Part shown: positions 20,324 through 29,766 of the stretch, in pieces
Layout of the letters: every line of letters starts with the position of its first letter
Position numbering within the stretch: the first letter of the stretch is position 1
Assembly: GCA_023230455.1 (NCBI GenBank)
Contig: JALNXH010000002.1
Location: 62,001-126,000 of the forward strand
Length of the DNA stretch: 64,000 nucleotides
Reading direction: 5' to 3'
From: Rhodocyclaceae bacterium
Lineage (GTDB): Bacteria > Pseudomonadota > Gammaproteobacteria > Burkholderiales > Rhodocyclaceae
Position numbers and translations under genes: made by a program
Notes under the pieces: generated by a model
The model's database searches: none
The model's input: the letters and a program-made list of their open reading frames with translations, nothing else
What the model was told of the DNA's origin: nothing

Positions 20324-20947
20324 ATGGAATCCCCCTCCCGTGCCCATCGCCGTCGTAAAGAGGCGCGCCCTGCCGAGCTGATCGCCGCGGCGCTGAAACT
20401 GTTTGTTGAGCATGGTTTCGCTGCGACCCGTCTCGACGACGTCGCCTCTGCCGCCGGCGTGACCAAGGGCACGCTCTATCTCTACTTCGACAGCAAGGAA
20501 ACGCTGTTTCGGGCGGTGATCGAGCAGAACATCCTGCCGTTGATCGCCCGCGCCGAGGACAGCGTGGCTCACCATGACGGCACCGCGGCCGAGTTGCTGC
20601 GCGGACTGCTTCTCGACTGGTGGTCGCTGGTCGGCGAAACCGAGGCGGGCGGCGTGCTCAAGCTGATGGTGACGGAGGCACGGAACTTTCCCGATGTCGC
20701 TGTTTATTACAACGAAGCTGTGGTGGAACGCGCGAAGCGGCTGGTTTCCCAAGTGCTGGACCTGGGCATTGCGCGCGGCGAATTTCGCCGTGTAGACCAT
20801 GAGATGGCGTTCCACGCCATTTTTTCTCCGGCCATGATGCTGATCATCTGGCGCTACTCGATCGGCGCCTGTTGCGGTCAAAACATCGATCCCGCGCACT
20901 TCATGGATTTCTCGTTCGATCTGACACTTAATGGACTGAAGACATGA
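20324..20947 (+). CDS. TetR/AcrR-family transcriptional regulator
   Basis: A 207-residue repressor. The N-terminal helix-turn-helix is typical (FAATRLDDVASAAGVTKGTLYLYF, given here only as its key parts: RLDDVASAAGV then TKGTLYLYF, residues about 39-59). The C-terminal ligand domain is not assignable to a specific drug. It is the first gene of a likely operon with an RND adaptor and pump: its stop overlaps an ATG of the adaptor gene (ATGA). The operator-like palindrome at 20295-20312 suggests autoregulation. Confidence 0.92.
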   Translation: MESPSRAHRRRKEARPAELIAAALKLFVEHGFAATRLDDVASAAGVTKGTLYLYFDSKETLFRAVIEQNILPLIARAEDSVAHHDGTAAELLRGLLLDWWSLVGETEAGGVLKLMVTEARNFPDVAVYYNEAVVERAKRLVSQVLDLGIARGEFRRVDHEMAFHAIFSPAMMLIIWRYSIGACCGQNIDPAHFMDFSFDLTLNGLKT

Positions 20948-22005
20948 AAGGCCCTGCAATGTCCAAGCAGCGCAGCTCTTTGGCACTTGCCACGCTGATC
21001 CTTCTGACGGCGGCGTGCTCGCCACCGTCCCCCGTGCCGCCGCAGCCCGACAAGATTGTCCGCACGCGGCTGGCGGGCGATGGCGAGGCCGCCGCCGCAC
21101 GGCGCTACAGCGGCGAAGTCCGCGGCCGTTACGAAACCGTGCTGGCGTTTCGCGTTCCGGGCAAGCTGATGCAGCGCATGGTGGATAGCGGTGCGGCGGT
21201 GAAATCCGGCCAGCCACTGGCGCGACTGGATGCGACCGACGCAGTGTTACAGTCCGCTCAGGCCGAAGTGCAGCGCGGATTGGCAGAAGCCGAGCTGATG
21301 CGCTACCGTGAGTTGCGGGCGAAGAACTTCATCAGCCAATCCGCGCTCGACGCGCGCGAGGCCGCTTACAAATCCGCCGCCGCGCAGGCTGGTCTGGCGC
21401 GGAACCAGTCCGGCTATATGACGTTAAACGCCGATCGCCCCGGTGTGGTCGCCGCCGTGCTGGCTGAGACCGGCCAAGTGCTGGCCGCAGGACAACCGGT
21501 ATTTCGTCTGGTTCCCGATGGCGACCGTGAAATCGCGATCTCCATTCCGGAGACCGACATGGCGAATCACAAGGTAGGCGACTTGGCGCAGATCACGTTC
21601 TGGGCGGGCGAAGGCAAACCGCTGGCCGGGCGTTTGCGCGAGATTGCCGCTGCCGCGGATCCGGCCACACGCACCTACGCGGCGCGTGTGACTCTAGAAA
21701 CTACAGACACCCGGTTGCCGGTGGGGCAGACCGCAGCGGTGGCTTTTGTCACCAAGGCCATCAATGAAGGGCTGACGGTGCCCCTTTCTGCAGTGTTCCA
21801 GAAGGACGGCAAGCCTGCGCTATGGGTTGTTGCCGCGGACAGCACCGTCCGCCTGCGTCCGGTCGTCGTGCAGCGCTACAGCGACAGCGGAGCGGTGCTC
21901 GGCGCTGGCATCGCGTCGGGTGAGCGCTACGTGGAGGCGGGCGTGCACAAACTGGTCGCGGGGGAGAAAGTGCGCCTCGCCGCACCCGCCGCGGCTGAAA
22001 AATAA
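20944..22005 (+). CDS. RND efflux periplasmic adaptor subunit (lipoprotein)
   Basis: Membrane fusion protein of a tripartite efflux pump, 353 residues from the first ATG. A lipoprotein signal is evident (LATLILLTAACSPP, lipobox LTAAC). A biotinyl-lipoyl-like hairpin, a short alpha-hairpin (about 95-150) and beta-barrel parts follow in the usual order. ATG 20944 overlaps the tetR stop, but ATG 20959 has AAAGG nine bases upstream and gives a cleaner signal peptide (MSKQRSS), so it may be the true start. The pump gene follows after 15 bases. Confidence 0.9.
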   Translation: MKGPAMSKQRSSLALATLILLTAACSPPSPVPPQPDKIVRTRLAGDGEAAAARRYSGEVRGRYETVLAFRVPGKLMQRMVDSGAAVKSGQPLARLDATDAVLQSAQAEVQRGLAEAELMRYRELRAKNFISQSALDAREAAYKSAAAQAGLARNQSGYMTLNADRPGVVAAVLAETGQVLAAGQPVFRLVPDGDREIAISIPETDMANHKVGDLAQITFWAGEGKPLAGRLREIAAAADPATRTYAARVTLETTDTRLPVGQTAAVAFVTKAINEGLTVPLSAVFQKDGKPALWVVAADSTVRLRPVVVQRYSDSGAVLGAGIASGERYVEAGVHKLVAGEKVRLAAPAAAEK

Positions 22006-22020
22006 AAGGCAGCGCAAACA

Positions 22021-25000
22021 ATGAGCGACCGCTGGAATCTTTCCGCTTGGGCCGTGCGTCATCCGCAGATGGTCGTCTATTTGATGATCGTGCTGATGGT
22101 CACTGGGGTGATTTCCTATTTCAAACTGGGTCGGGCGGAAGATCCCGACTTTACCTTCAAGGTGATGGTGGTCCGCACCCTGTGGCCCGGTGCGTCGGCG
22201 CGGGAAGTGGAAACCGAATTGACCGAGCGTGTGGAAAAGAAGCTTTACGAACTGCCTTGGGTGGACGTATTGCGCTCCGCATCGCGCCCCGGTGAGTCGC
22301 TGATTTTCGTCGTATTGAAGGATTACACGCCGAAGTCGGAAGTTCCCGAATCCTGGCGTCTGGTGCGCAGAAAGCTCGACGACATGCGCCTGACCCTGCC
22401 TCAGGGTACGATCGGGCCATTCCCCAATGAAGAGTTCGGCGACGTGATGGTTAACATCTTTGCGCTGACAGGAGACGGCTACGATTTGGCGGAGCTGCGC
22501 CGCCGGGCTGACGCCATGGCGCGCGAGCTGCGGCGTGTGGCCGATGTCAAACGGGTCGAGCTGGTAGGGGTTCAGGACGAAAAAATCTTCATTTCCATTT
22601 CACCGGAACGCCTCTCTGCGCTGGGAATAACTGCAAGGGATGTAGCGGAAGCGCTGCAAAAGCAGAACGCGGTCAATGACGCGGGGTTCGTCGAAACCGC
22701 ATCCGACCGCCTGCATCTGCGCGTGACCGGCTCCTTCGAAAGCGTGGAACGGGTGCGCGAGACCGGTCTGTCGATCGGCGGGCGGCATTTCCGCCTCGGC
22801 GATATCGCCGAGGTGGCGCGCGGCTATGCCGATCCTCCCAGTCCGCGGATGCGCTTCAGCGGCCAGCCGGCCATCGGCATCGGTGTGGTGATGGCCAAGG
22901 GCGGCGACGTTATCGGTCTCGGCAACCACTTGCGCGATGCCGTAAAGAAGTTGAGCGCCGAGCTGCCGGCGGGAATCGAAGTGCACTCGGTGGCCGACCA
23001 ACCGAAGAAGGTGCAGGATTCCTTGCACTTATTTGTCGAAACGCTGGGCGAGGCGATTGCCATCGTGCTGGTGGTATCGTTCATCAGCCTGGGCTGGCGC
23101 ACCGGGACCGTGGTGGCGCTGTCGATTCCGCTGGTGTTGGCGATTACGTTTGCGCTGATGAAAATGTTCGGCCTCGATCTGCACCGGATTTCGCTCGGCG
23201 CGTTGGTGATATCCCTCGGCCTGCTGGTCGACGACGCGATCATCGCCGCGGAAATGATGGTGGTGAAAATGGAGCAGGGCTGGGATCGTTTCCGCGCCGC
23301 CACCTTCGCCTACACTTCAACCGCCTTCCCGATGTTGACCGGGACGCTGATCACCGCGGCCGGATTTACCCCGGTGGGCTTCGCCCAGTCGGGCGCCGGT
23401 GAATACTGTTTTTCGATGTTCGCCGTGGTGGCCATCGCGCTGCTCTCGTCCTGGGTGGTCGCCGTGGTGTTTACGCCCTACCTCGGCTATCGCCTGCTCG
23501 ACCCGGAAAAGCTGATGGCACAGGCCAAGGCCCACGGTGACAATATCTACGACACGCCGTTCTATCGCCGCTTCGGCCGGGTGCTGGAGTGGTGCCTGGA
23601 TTTCCGCTGGTTGGTGATTGCGCTGACCGTAGCGGCATTTGCCGTCTCTGTGGTGGCGTTCAAGGTCGGCGTGCCGAAGCAGTTTTTCCCGGCGTCCGAC
23701 CGGCTGGATCTGCTGGTGAATGTCTGGCTGCCGCAAAACGCATCGCTTAAGGCGACCGAAGCCGAGGTCGGCAGGATCGAGGGTATTCTTAAAAACGATC
23801 CGGCGGTGGAAAGCTTTTCCTCGTATATCGGCAACGGCGCGCCGCGCTTTTATCTGCCGCTCGATCAGCAGCTGTTCGCCAACAATTTTGCTGAAATCGT
23901 GATCGCGACGCGCAGCCCTGAGGAGCGGGAGAACCTGAAGAATCGTCTGCGCGCGCGCTTTACCGCTGCCGACGGGGAGTTTTCGCATCTGCGGCTGCGT
24001 GTGATGCGCCTGGAAAATGGACCGCCGGTGGGCTATCCGGTGCTGTTCAGGGTGATGGGCGAGGATATTGCGACGCTGCGTGACATTGCTTCCCAAGTCG
24101 CTGCGGTGATGCGCAGCAATCCGCATTTGCGCGACGTGAGTCTGGACTGGAACGAGCAGGTCAAAGCCGTCCGCGTCGAAATCGATCAGGATCGGGCGCG
24201 CCAGATCGGAGTCACTACGCAGGACGTGACGCAGGCGTTGCATGGTTGGCAGCAGGGTATCCCGATGACCCAGTTTCGCGAGGGCGACCAGCTGATCGAC
24301 GTTGTGATGCGCGCCCCGGACGCCGATCGAAATTCCCTCGACCGCCTGCCGGACCTCGACATCGTCACAGCCACGGGGCGCCACGTTCCGGTGGCGCAGG
24401 TCGCGCGGCTCAAGCCGGTGTTGGAGGAGGGTGTGATCTGGCGTCGCGATCGCCTGCCGACCATCTCGGTGCGGGCCGATGCCTCCGAAGACGTGCAGCC
24501 GCAGGATATTTCGGTTGAAGTCGAAGCCGAATTGGCCACCATCCGCGCTGCGCTCCCGGCCGGCTATCGCATCGAGACCGGTGGCAGCATCGAGGAGTCC
24601 GCTCGCAGCGAAGGCTCCATCGCCGCGGTGATGCCGCTGATGGCGGTGGGCGTCATTACCCTGCTGATGATCCAGTTGCAGAATATCAGCCGCTCGATTC
24701 TGGTGATCCTCAGCGCGCCGCTCGGGCTGATCGGCGTCGCGCTGGCGCTGTTGATTTTCCGCGTCCCCTTCGGCTTCGTCGCCACGCTCGGGGTGATTGC
24801 GCTGGCGGGCATGATCATGCGCAATGCCGTGATTCTGGTGGATCAGATCGAGCAGGACGAGAAATCCGGCAAAAGCCAGTGGGAGTCGATCGTCGGCGCT
24901 ACGGTACGGCGCTTCCGCCCGATCGTGCTTACCGGTGCCGCTGCGATTCTGGCAATGTTGCCATTGACCCAGCAGGCCTTTTGGGGACCGATGGCGGTTG

Positions 25001-25095
25001 CCATCATGGGCGGGCTGATTGTTGCCACGGTCCTGACCTGCCTGTTCCTGCCCGCGCTATATGCCGCCTGGTTCAGGGTGCGCCGGCCGGACTAA
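22021..25095 (+). CDS. RND-family efflux transporter permease
   Basis: Inner-membrane proton-driven pump of 1024 residues, the normal size for the HAE1/AcrB-like group. Twelve membrane helices with two large periplasmic loops are apparent. The proton-relay pair is present in helix 4 (Asp404-Asp405 in GLLVDDAIIAAEMM). The N-terminus (LSAWAVRHPQMVVYLM) and LGRAEDPDFTFKVM are typical of a subgroup without assigned substrate. It has no outer-membrane channel gene immediately next to it; the TolC-like gene at 26167 is the obvious partner candidate. The pump is probably induced by release of the TetR repressor. Confidence 0.93.
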   Translation: MSDRWNLSAWAVRHPQMVVYLMIVLMVTGVISYFKLGRAEDPDFTFKVMVVRTLWPGASAREVETELTERVEKKLYELPWVDVLRSASRPGESLIFVVLKDYTPKSEVPESWRLVRRKLDDMRLTLPQGTIGPFPNEEFGDVMVNIFALTGDGYDLAELRRRADAMARELRRVADVKRVELVGVQDEKIFISISPERLSALGITARDVAEALQKQNAVNDAGFVETASDRLHLRVTGSFESVERVRETGLSIGGRHFRLGDIAEVARGYADPPSPRMRFSGQPAIGIGVVMAKGGDVIGLGNHLRDAVKKLSAELPAGIEVHSVADQPKKVQDSLHLFVETLGEAIAIVLVVSFISLGWRTGTVVALSIPLVLAITFALMKMFGLDLHRISLGALVISLGLLVDDAIIAAEMMVVKMEQGWDRFRAATFAYTSTAFPMLTGTLITAAGFTPVGFAQSGAGEYCFSMFAVVAIALLSSWVVAVVFTPYLGYRLLDPEKLMAQAKAHGDNIYDTPFYRRFGRVLEWCLDFRWLVIALTVAAFAVSVVAFKVGVPKQFFPASDRLDLLVNVWLPQNASLKATEAEVGRIEGILKNDPAVESFSSYIGNGAPRFYLPLDQQLFANNFAEIVIATRSPEERENLKNRLRARFTAADGEFSHLRLRVMRLENGPPVGYPVLFRVMGEDIATLRDIASQVAAVMRSNPHLRDVSLDWNEQVKAVRVEIDQDRARQIGVTTQDVTQALHGWQQGIPMTQFREGDQLIDVVMRAPDADRNSLDRLPDLDIVTATGRHVPVAQVARLKPVLEEGVIWRRDRLPTISVRADASEDVQPQDISVEVEAELATIRAALPAGYRIETGGSIEESARSEGSIAAVMPLMAVGVITLLMIQLQNISRSILVILSAPLGLIGVALALLIFRVPFGFVATLGVIALAGMIMRNAVILVDQIEQDEKSGKSQWESIVGATVRRFRPIVLTGAAAILAMLPLTQQAFWGPMAVAIMGGLIVATVLTCLFLPALYAAWFRVRRPD

Positions 25096-25162
25096 AATCG
25101 AGCACGCCCTGTAGCGCCCATACATTAAATTAGCTTATACTAATATTCTAACTGGAGTCGCA

Positions 25163-25816
25163 ATGAACCACGAACAAGCCCGTTTCAACATGATCGAGCA
25201 GCAAATCCGTCCGGCGAATGTTCTGGACAAGGGTTCGCTTGACCTGCTGCTTGCCATCCCGCGCGAAACCTTTGTTCCGCCGGCCTATTGCGACATGGCA
25301 TTTGCCGATTGCGAAATTCCGCTCGGGCGCGGCGCCACCATGTTGATGCCGCTGATCGAGGCCCGTGTGTTACAGGCCGTGCAGGTGAAGAAGCACGAGA
25401 AGGTCCTGGAAGTGGGCACCGGCTCCGGCTATATGGCCGCTCTGCTTGCAGCCCAGGCGGAGCAGGTGTGGTCGATCGAGATCGAGCCGGTGCTGGCCGA
25501 GACGGCCCGTGTCAATCTTGGCCGCGCCGGCATCGGCAACGTCTCGGTTGAAACCGGTGACGGACTCAAGGGCCTGCCGGGTCACTCGCCTTACGATGTG
25601 ATTGTGATTTCCGGTGCGCTTCCCGAAGTGCCCGCGGCACTGCTTGCCCAGCTCAAGATCAAGGGCCGCCTGTTCGCCATCGTCGGCGAAGCGCCGACGA
25701 TGGCAGCGCAGTTGGTGACCCGCATCGACGAGCATAACTACAGCGCGCGCACGCTGTTCGAAACTTGCACCGCCGGGTTGCGCAACGCGGCCGGCCACCG
25801 CACGTTCGTCTTCTGA
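25163..25816 (+). CDS. Protein-L-isoaspartate O-methyltransferase family protein
   Basis: A 217-residue SAM-dependent methyltransferase. The SAM motif LEVGTGSGYMAALLA (about residues 84-98) and the segment RGATMLMPLIEARVLQ before it follow the Pcm layout, an enzyme that methylates isoaspartyl residues to start their repair. True repair activity is not certain for this short, diverged betaproteobacterial form. A TATACT at 25136-25141 within an AT-rich stretch could be its -10 element, and GGAG lies about eight bases before the ATG. A rhodanese gene begins two bases after its stop. Confidence 0.82.
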   Translation: MNHEQARFNMIEQQIRPANVLDKGSLDLLLAIPRETFVPPAYCDMAFADCEIPLGRGATMLMPLIEARVLQAVQVKKHEKVLEVGTGSGYMAALLAAQAEQVWSIEIEPVLAETARVNLGRAGIGNVSVETGDGLKGLPGHSPYDVIVISGALPEVPAALLAQLKIKGRLFAIVGEAPTMAAQLVTRIDEHNYSARTLFETCTAGLRNAAGHRTFVF

Positions 25817-25818
25817 GC

Positions 25819-26142
25819 GTGGATCAGATCACTCCATCCCAGCTCAAGGCCTGGCTCGACGACACTGCCCGGCCGGCCCCGCTTCTGCTCGACGTGCGCG
25901 AGCCTTGGGAGTTCGACGTCTGCCGTATCGCCAACGCACGGCCGATGTCGATGCGCAGCATTCCGGTGCGCTTCGCCGAACTGGACCGCGATGCCGAGAT
26001 TGTGACCATCTGCCACCATGGCGCGCGCAGTTTCCAGGTGGCGATGTTTCTCGAGCAGCAGGGCTTTACCCGCCTGCACAACTTGGCCGGCGGTGTCGCG
26101 GCCTGGGCGCGGGATGTCGACCCAGCCATGCCTACCTACTGA
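25819..26142 (+). CDS. Rhodanese-domain sulfurtransferase
   Basis: A single rhodanese domain of 107 residues, GlpE-like. It contains LLLDVREPWEFDVC and the active-site loop with the catalytic cysteine in TICHHGARSFQ. Such proteins transfer sulphur from thiosulphate or a persulphide carrier; the acceptor here is unknown. The chosen GTG start at 25819 gives VDQITPSQLKAWL; an in-frame ATG further upstream lies inside the preceding methyltransferase gene. It is sandwiched between pcm and the tolC-like gene in a likely operon. Confidence 0.85.
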   Translation: MDQITPSQLKAWLDDTARPAPLLLDVREPWEFDVCRIANARPMSMRSIPVRFAELDRDAEIVTICHHGARSFQVAMFLEQQGFTRLHNLAGGVAAWARDVDPAMPTY

Positions 26143-26166
26143 TTACCGATCACTGCTTGCGGAGAA

Positions 26167-27513
26167 ATGGTCATGTCCCTTGTCCCGACGCTGCGTACCT
26201 TGTTGCCGGCTGCTTTCGGCGTTCTTTCCGGTTTTGCCGCAGTTGCCCAAGGCGCCGATCTGCTGGCGGTCTATCAGGATGCCCACCGCTATGATGCCCA
26301 GTTCGCTTCGGCACAGGCGGCACAGGCGGCGGGTCGCGAAGCGCTGGCCCAGGGCCGCGCTGGATTGCTGCCGACGATTGTGCTGTCGGCCAATCGAATG
26401 AACAACGATCTCGACTTCACTATTCGTAACGGTGTCCGTAGCGGCAAGCGTTACGACAGCGACGGTTGGACCGTCAGCCTAACTCAGCCGCTATTCCGCT
26501 GGGATCGCTGGGCCGGCTACAACCAGGGCGAAGCCCGCGTCGCCGCGTCGGAAGCGCAGTTCGAGCTGGCGCGCCAGGATCTGATCCTACGTGTTTCCCA
26601 GGCCTACTTCGATGCGCTACAGGCGGACGAGTCGCTTTCCGCCGCCGAGGCGAGCAAGAAGGCGATTTCGGAACAACTCGAAGAAGCCAAGCGTGCATTC
26701 GAGGTCGGTACCAAGACCGTGGTCGAGGTGCATGATGCCCAGGCCCGTTTCGATCTGGCCAGCGCGCAGGAGATCGTTGCCCGCAACGACCTGAACGTAA
26801 AGCGCCAGCAGTTGCGCCAGCTGACCGGCAAGGATTACGAAAGCCTGAAAAATCTCAAGTCGGGTGTGGCGCTACCCTGGCCGCAGCCGGACAACATGGA
26901 CAAGTGGGCGGAAAGCGCCGAGCAGGGTTATTTTGGCGTACAGACGGCGCAAGCCCAATTGGCAGTAGCGGACGAGGAGATTTCCAGGCAGCGCGCCGGG
27001 CATCTGCCGGCACTCGATCTGGTGGCCAGCCGCGGCCGTGCCGGGCAGGATTTCAACGCCGTTGCCGGCGGTGCCGGTACCGACACCAATACCACCGTGG
27101 TTGGCCTGCAACTGACTGTGCCGCTGTTCGCCGGCGGCGCGGTGAGTTCTGCGGTGGACCAAGCGGTGGCACTGAAGAACAAGGCCCAGTCCGATCTGGA
27201 CAATGTCCGTCGCACGGCGGCGCTACAGGCGCGCCAAGCCTATCTGGGTGTCGCCTCTGGGCTGGCCCAGGTCAAGGCATTGGAGGCAGCGCTGGTGTCG
27301 TCGCAATCGGCGCTGGATTCGAACAAGCTGGGGTTTGAGGTCGGCGTGCGTACCAACATCGAGGTACTTAATGCGCAGAGCCAGTACTACACGACGCGGC
27401 AGAATCTGGTGAAGGCGCGCCTCGACACGTTGAGCGCATTGCTCAAGTTGAAGGCGGCGGCGGGCAGCCTGGGTGACGGCGACATCGCGGCCGTCAACGG
27501 CCTGCTCGACTGA
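26167..27513 (+). CDS. tolC: TolC-family outer-membrane channel protein
   Basis: Outer-membrane trimeric channel for type I secretion and efflux, 448 residues. A signal peptide ends near AVAQGAD (about residue 30). Two outer-membrane efflux repeats with long alpha-helical hairpins follow (about 35-225 and 245-440), with typical segments such as TQPLFRWDRW and VPLFAGGAVSS. GGAGA stands just before the ATG at 26167; a second ATG two codons on (26173) is also possible. Together with the adaptor and pump genes at 20944-25095 it could complete a tripartite pump. Its 3' end overlaps the convergent waaA gene by 20 bases. Confidence 0.9.
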   Translation: MVMSLVPTLRTLLPAAFGVLSGFAAVAQGADLLAVYQDAHRYDAQFASAQAAQAAGREALAQGRAGLLPTIVLSANRMNNDLDFTIRNGVRSGKRYDSDGWTVSLTQPLFRWDRWAGYNQGEARVAASEAQFELARQDLILRVSQAYFDALQADESLSAAEASKKAISEQLEEAKRAFEVGTKTVVEVHDAQARFDLASAQEIVARNDLNVKRQQLRQLTGKDYESLKNLKSGVALPWPQPDNMDKWAESAEQGYFGVQTAQAQLAVADEEISRQRAGHLPALDLVASRGRAGQDFNAVAGGAGTDTNTTVVGLQLTVPLFAGGAVSSAVDQAVALKNKAQSDLDNVRRTAALQARQAYLGVASGLAQVKALEAALVSSQSALDSNKLGFEVGVRTNIEVLNAQSQYYTTRQNLVKARLDTLSALLKLKAAAGSLGDGDIAAVNGLLD

Positions 27514-28756
27514 GGCAACGCTCCAACCATTCGACGGTGCGCGCGGTGGCGCCACGGTGGCGTTCCGCAAAATCCAGCCCGGCGTTGGCCATGGTCTTTC
27601 TGTCGTCCTTGTCGGCCAGTAGCGTCAGGGCGGTCGCCACAAGCTCCGCCGCCGTTCCCCGCTGTAGTGCGGCGCCAGCGGCCAGGGCATCCTCGGTCGC
27701 CTGGGCGAAATTGTAGGTCGATTGCCCGAGCAGCACCGGGCAGCCCACGGCGCAGGCCTCGATCAGGTTCTGGCTGCCGAAATCGGCTAGGCTACCGCCG
27801 ATGAAGGCGAGGTCGCTGGCGGCGTAGTAGGCGAACATCTCCCCCAGACTGTCGCCCAGCCAGACATCAGTCGTGGCGTCGATCACCCCGCTGTCGGAGC
27901 GTTTTTGCATGCGCAGCCCCCGTGAGGCGATCAACGCGGCGACGGCGGCGAAGCGCTGCGGATGTCGCGGTACCACGATCAGTAGCGCATTGCCGCGCGG
28001 CGCGTTTACCCAAGCGTCGAGCAGCAGCGCTTCCTCGCCTTCGCGCGTGCTGGCGCAGAGAAAAACCGGGCGCGGTCCGATGGACGAGCGGAAAGTCTGG
28101 CCAAGCGCCACCTTGTCGGCCGGTACTGCGAGGTCGAATTTCAGATTGCCGAACGTTTCTACGTGTTCGGCACCCAGTGCGCCAAACCGTTGTGCGTCGG
28201 CGGGCGATTGGGCGGCGAGGCCGGCCAGGTTTTGCAGCGTTTCCCTGACCAATGCAGCAAAGCGCCTATAGCGTCGCATTGAGCGTTCGGAGAGTCGGGC
28301 ATTGGCGAGGAACAACGGGATCCCCTGCGTTTTGCAAGCGGCGGCGAGGTTCGGCCACAGTTCGGTCTCCATCACGATGCCGAAGCGCGGTTGCCAGTGT
28401 GCGAGAAAGCGGGCTATGGCGGCGGGATAGTCGTAGGCCAGGTAGGCTTGCTCGACGTCGCTGCCGAAAAGCTCCGCGCCGGTTTGCCGTCCGGTTGGCG
28501 TCATGTGGGTGAGCAGGATGCGGTGATCGGGAAAACGCTGCCGCAGTGCGGCGACCAAGGGTTGCGCGGCCCGCGTTTCGCCGACCGAGACGGCATGTAG
28601 CCAGATCAACGGGCCGGCGCTGCGCTTGCCGTAAAAACCGAAGCGCTCTCCCCAGTGCAGCCGATACTCCGGCTGGCGCTTGCCGCGCAGCCGCAGATGC
28701 AGCAGCACCCAAGGCAGTAGTAGCCAGAGCAGCAGCGTGTACAGTCCTCGCGCCAT
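27494..28756 (-). CDS. waaA: 3-deoxy-D-manno-octulosonic acid (Kdo) transferase
   Basis: Transfers Kdo from CMP-Kdo to lipid A, the first step of core lipopolysaccharide assembly at the cytoplasmic face of the inner membrane. The 420-residue GT-B protein has an N-terminal membrane anchor (LYTLLLWLLLPWVLLHL), the catalytic glutamate in HAVSVGET, the ETELWPN segment, and a C-terminal EACAVGCPVLLG nucleotide-sugar site. The ATG at 28756 is preferred over one five codons upstream. It follows waaC by two bases on the same strand, so the two core genes are co-transcribed. Confidence 0.95.
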   Translation of the reverse strand: MARGLYTLLLWLLLPWVLLHLRLRGKRQPEYRLHWGERFGFYGKRSAGPLIWLHAVSVGETRAAQPLVAALRQRFPDHRILLTHMTPTGRQTGAELFGSDVEQAYLAYDYPAAIARFLAHWQPRFGIVMETELWPNLAAACKTQGIPLFLANARLSERSMRRYRRFAALVRETLQNLAGLAAQSPADAQRFGALGAEHVETFGNLKFDLAVPADKVALGQTFRSSIGPRPVFLCASTREGEEALLLDAWVNAPRGNALLIVVPRHPQRFAAVAALIASRGLRMQKRSDSGVIDATTDVWLGDSLGEMFAYYAASDLAFIGGSLADFGSQNLIEACAVGCPVLLGQSTYNFAQATEDALAAGAALQRGTAAELVATALTLLADKDDRKTMANAGLDFAERHRGATARTVEWLERCLSRAGR

Positions 28757-28758
28757 GC

Positions 28759-29715
28759 TTAGTCGCCGCACGCCGTGAGCACGCTGCCGATATCAGGGGC
28801 GCGGCCACGGTGGCCGAGGTTGACCGCGGTGCTGCCGGCGTGTACTCCGGTGAGACCAGGTTCGGAGGCACAGAACAATGCCACACAGGGGCGGCCAAGG
28901 GCCGCAGCCAGATGGGTCAGCCCGGTGTCGACGCCGATCACACGCCATGCTCCGGCAAGCAGTCCAGCGAGGGGTGTGATGCCGAGCGGCGGCGCGACGA
29001 TGGCGTGAGGGATTTGGCCGGCGATGCGCTGGGCTCTCTCCCGCTCTTCGCGGCTGCCGGCCGGCAACACTGCGAGCTGACCGCGCGCTGCCAGCTCGCG
29101 GCCGAGGGCGATCCAGTCCGCTTCCGGCCACAGCTTGTCGGCGCGCGAAGTGGCGGTCAGCAATACGGCGTAAGGGCGGGTCGGTAGCCAGTCGGCCATC
29201 AACGGCGTGGCGGAGAGGCCGTAATCGGGTGGTGTATCGAGGGTATAACCGGCGGCCGCGGCGGCCAGCGCACGATTGCGTTCCACGGCATGGAGATCGC
29301 GCGCGACCGCATAGCTGTTGTCATAAAAGCATGCTGCGATCGGTTCCCGTACAGATGCGCGGTCGAGTCCGCAGCGTCGGCCGGCGACAACGAGCCGGCT
29401 TTGGGCCGCGATCAGCGCACTTTTCAGCAAGCCCTGAGTATCGATCACCAGGTCGTAGGCCTCGGCGCGCAGGTTCTCACGAAATTTCCTTATTTCCTGG
29501 CAGGTTCGTCGCCGCAGAATGTTTCGCCGCCAGTGGCGGACCGCCACCGGAATGACGTTGCGTACGTCGGGATGCAGGCGCGGAATGTCGGCAAAGGCCT
29601 CTTCGACCACCCAGTCGATGCGTGCCTGCGGCAGGTGGCGATGCAGGTCGCCGACCACCGGGAGGTTGTGCACCACATCGCCCAGCGAGGAGGTTTTAAC
29701 CAGGAGAATGCGCAT
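28759..29715 (-). CDS. waaC: Lipopolysaccharide heptosyltransferase I
   Basis: Adds the first L-glycero-D-manno-heptose to Kdo2-lipid A. The 318-residue GT-9 protein starts MRILLVKTSSLGDVVHNLP, the standard WaaC opening with the catalytic Asp in SLGD. Later segments LLTATSRADKLWPE and VIGVDTGLTHLAAAL are characteristic of heptosyltransferases I. The start at 29715 is fixed by that opening; a longer open frame upstream is not used. It is divergent from the glycosyltransferase gene at 29767 across 51 bases that contain a TAGAAT on the plus strand. Confidence 0.95.
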   Translation of the reverse strand: MRILLVKTSSLGDVVHNLPVVGDLHRHLPQARIDWVVEEAFADIPRLHPDVRNVIPVAVRHWRRNILRRRTCQEIRKFRENLRAEAYDLVIDTQGLLKSALIAAQSRLVVAGRRCGLDRASVREPIAACFYDNSYAVARDLHAVERNRALAAAAAGYTLDTPPDYGLSATPLMADWLPTRPYAVLLTATSRADKLWPEADWIALGRELAARGQLAVLPAGSREERERAQRIAGQIPHAIVAPPLGITPLAGLLAGAWRVIGVDTGLTHLAAALGRPCVALFCASEPGLTGVHAGSTAVNLGHRGRAPDIGSVLTACGD

Positions 29716-29766
29716 AGCCCAATGGGGCGCTTGGGTAGAATCGGGGAGTCCCGGATTATAGCGATC

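Noticed and set aside
25129..25144. MarR-type operator ATTAG-N6-CTAAT before pcm
   Set aside because: Arms are only five bases in a generally AT-rich promoter stretch; no MarR gene is nearby. More likely just the -10 region.
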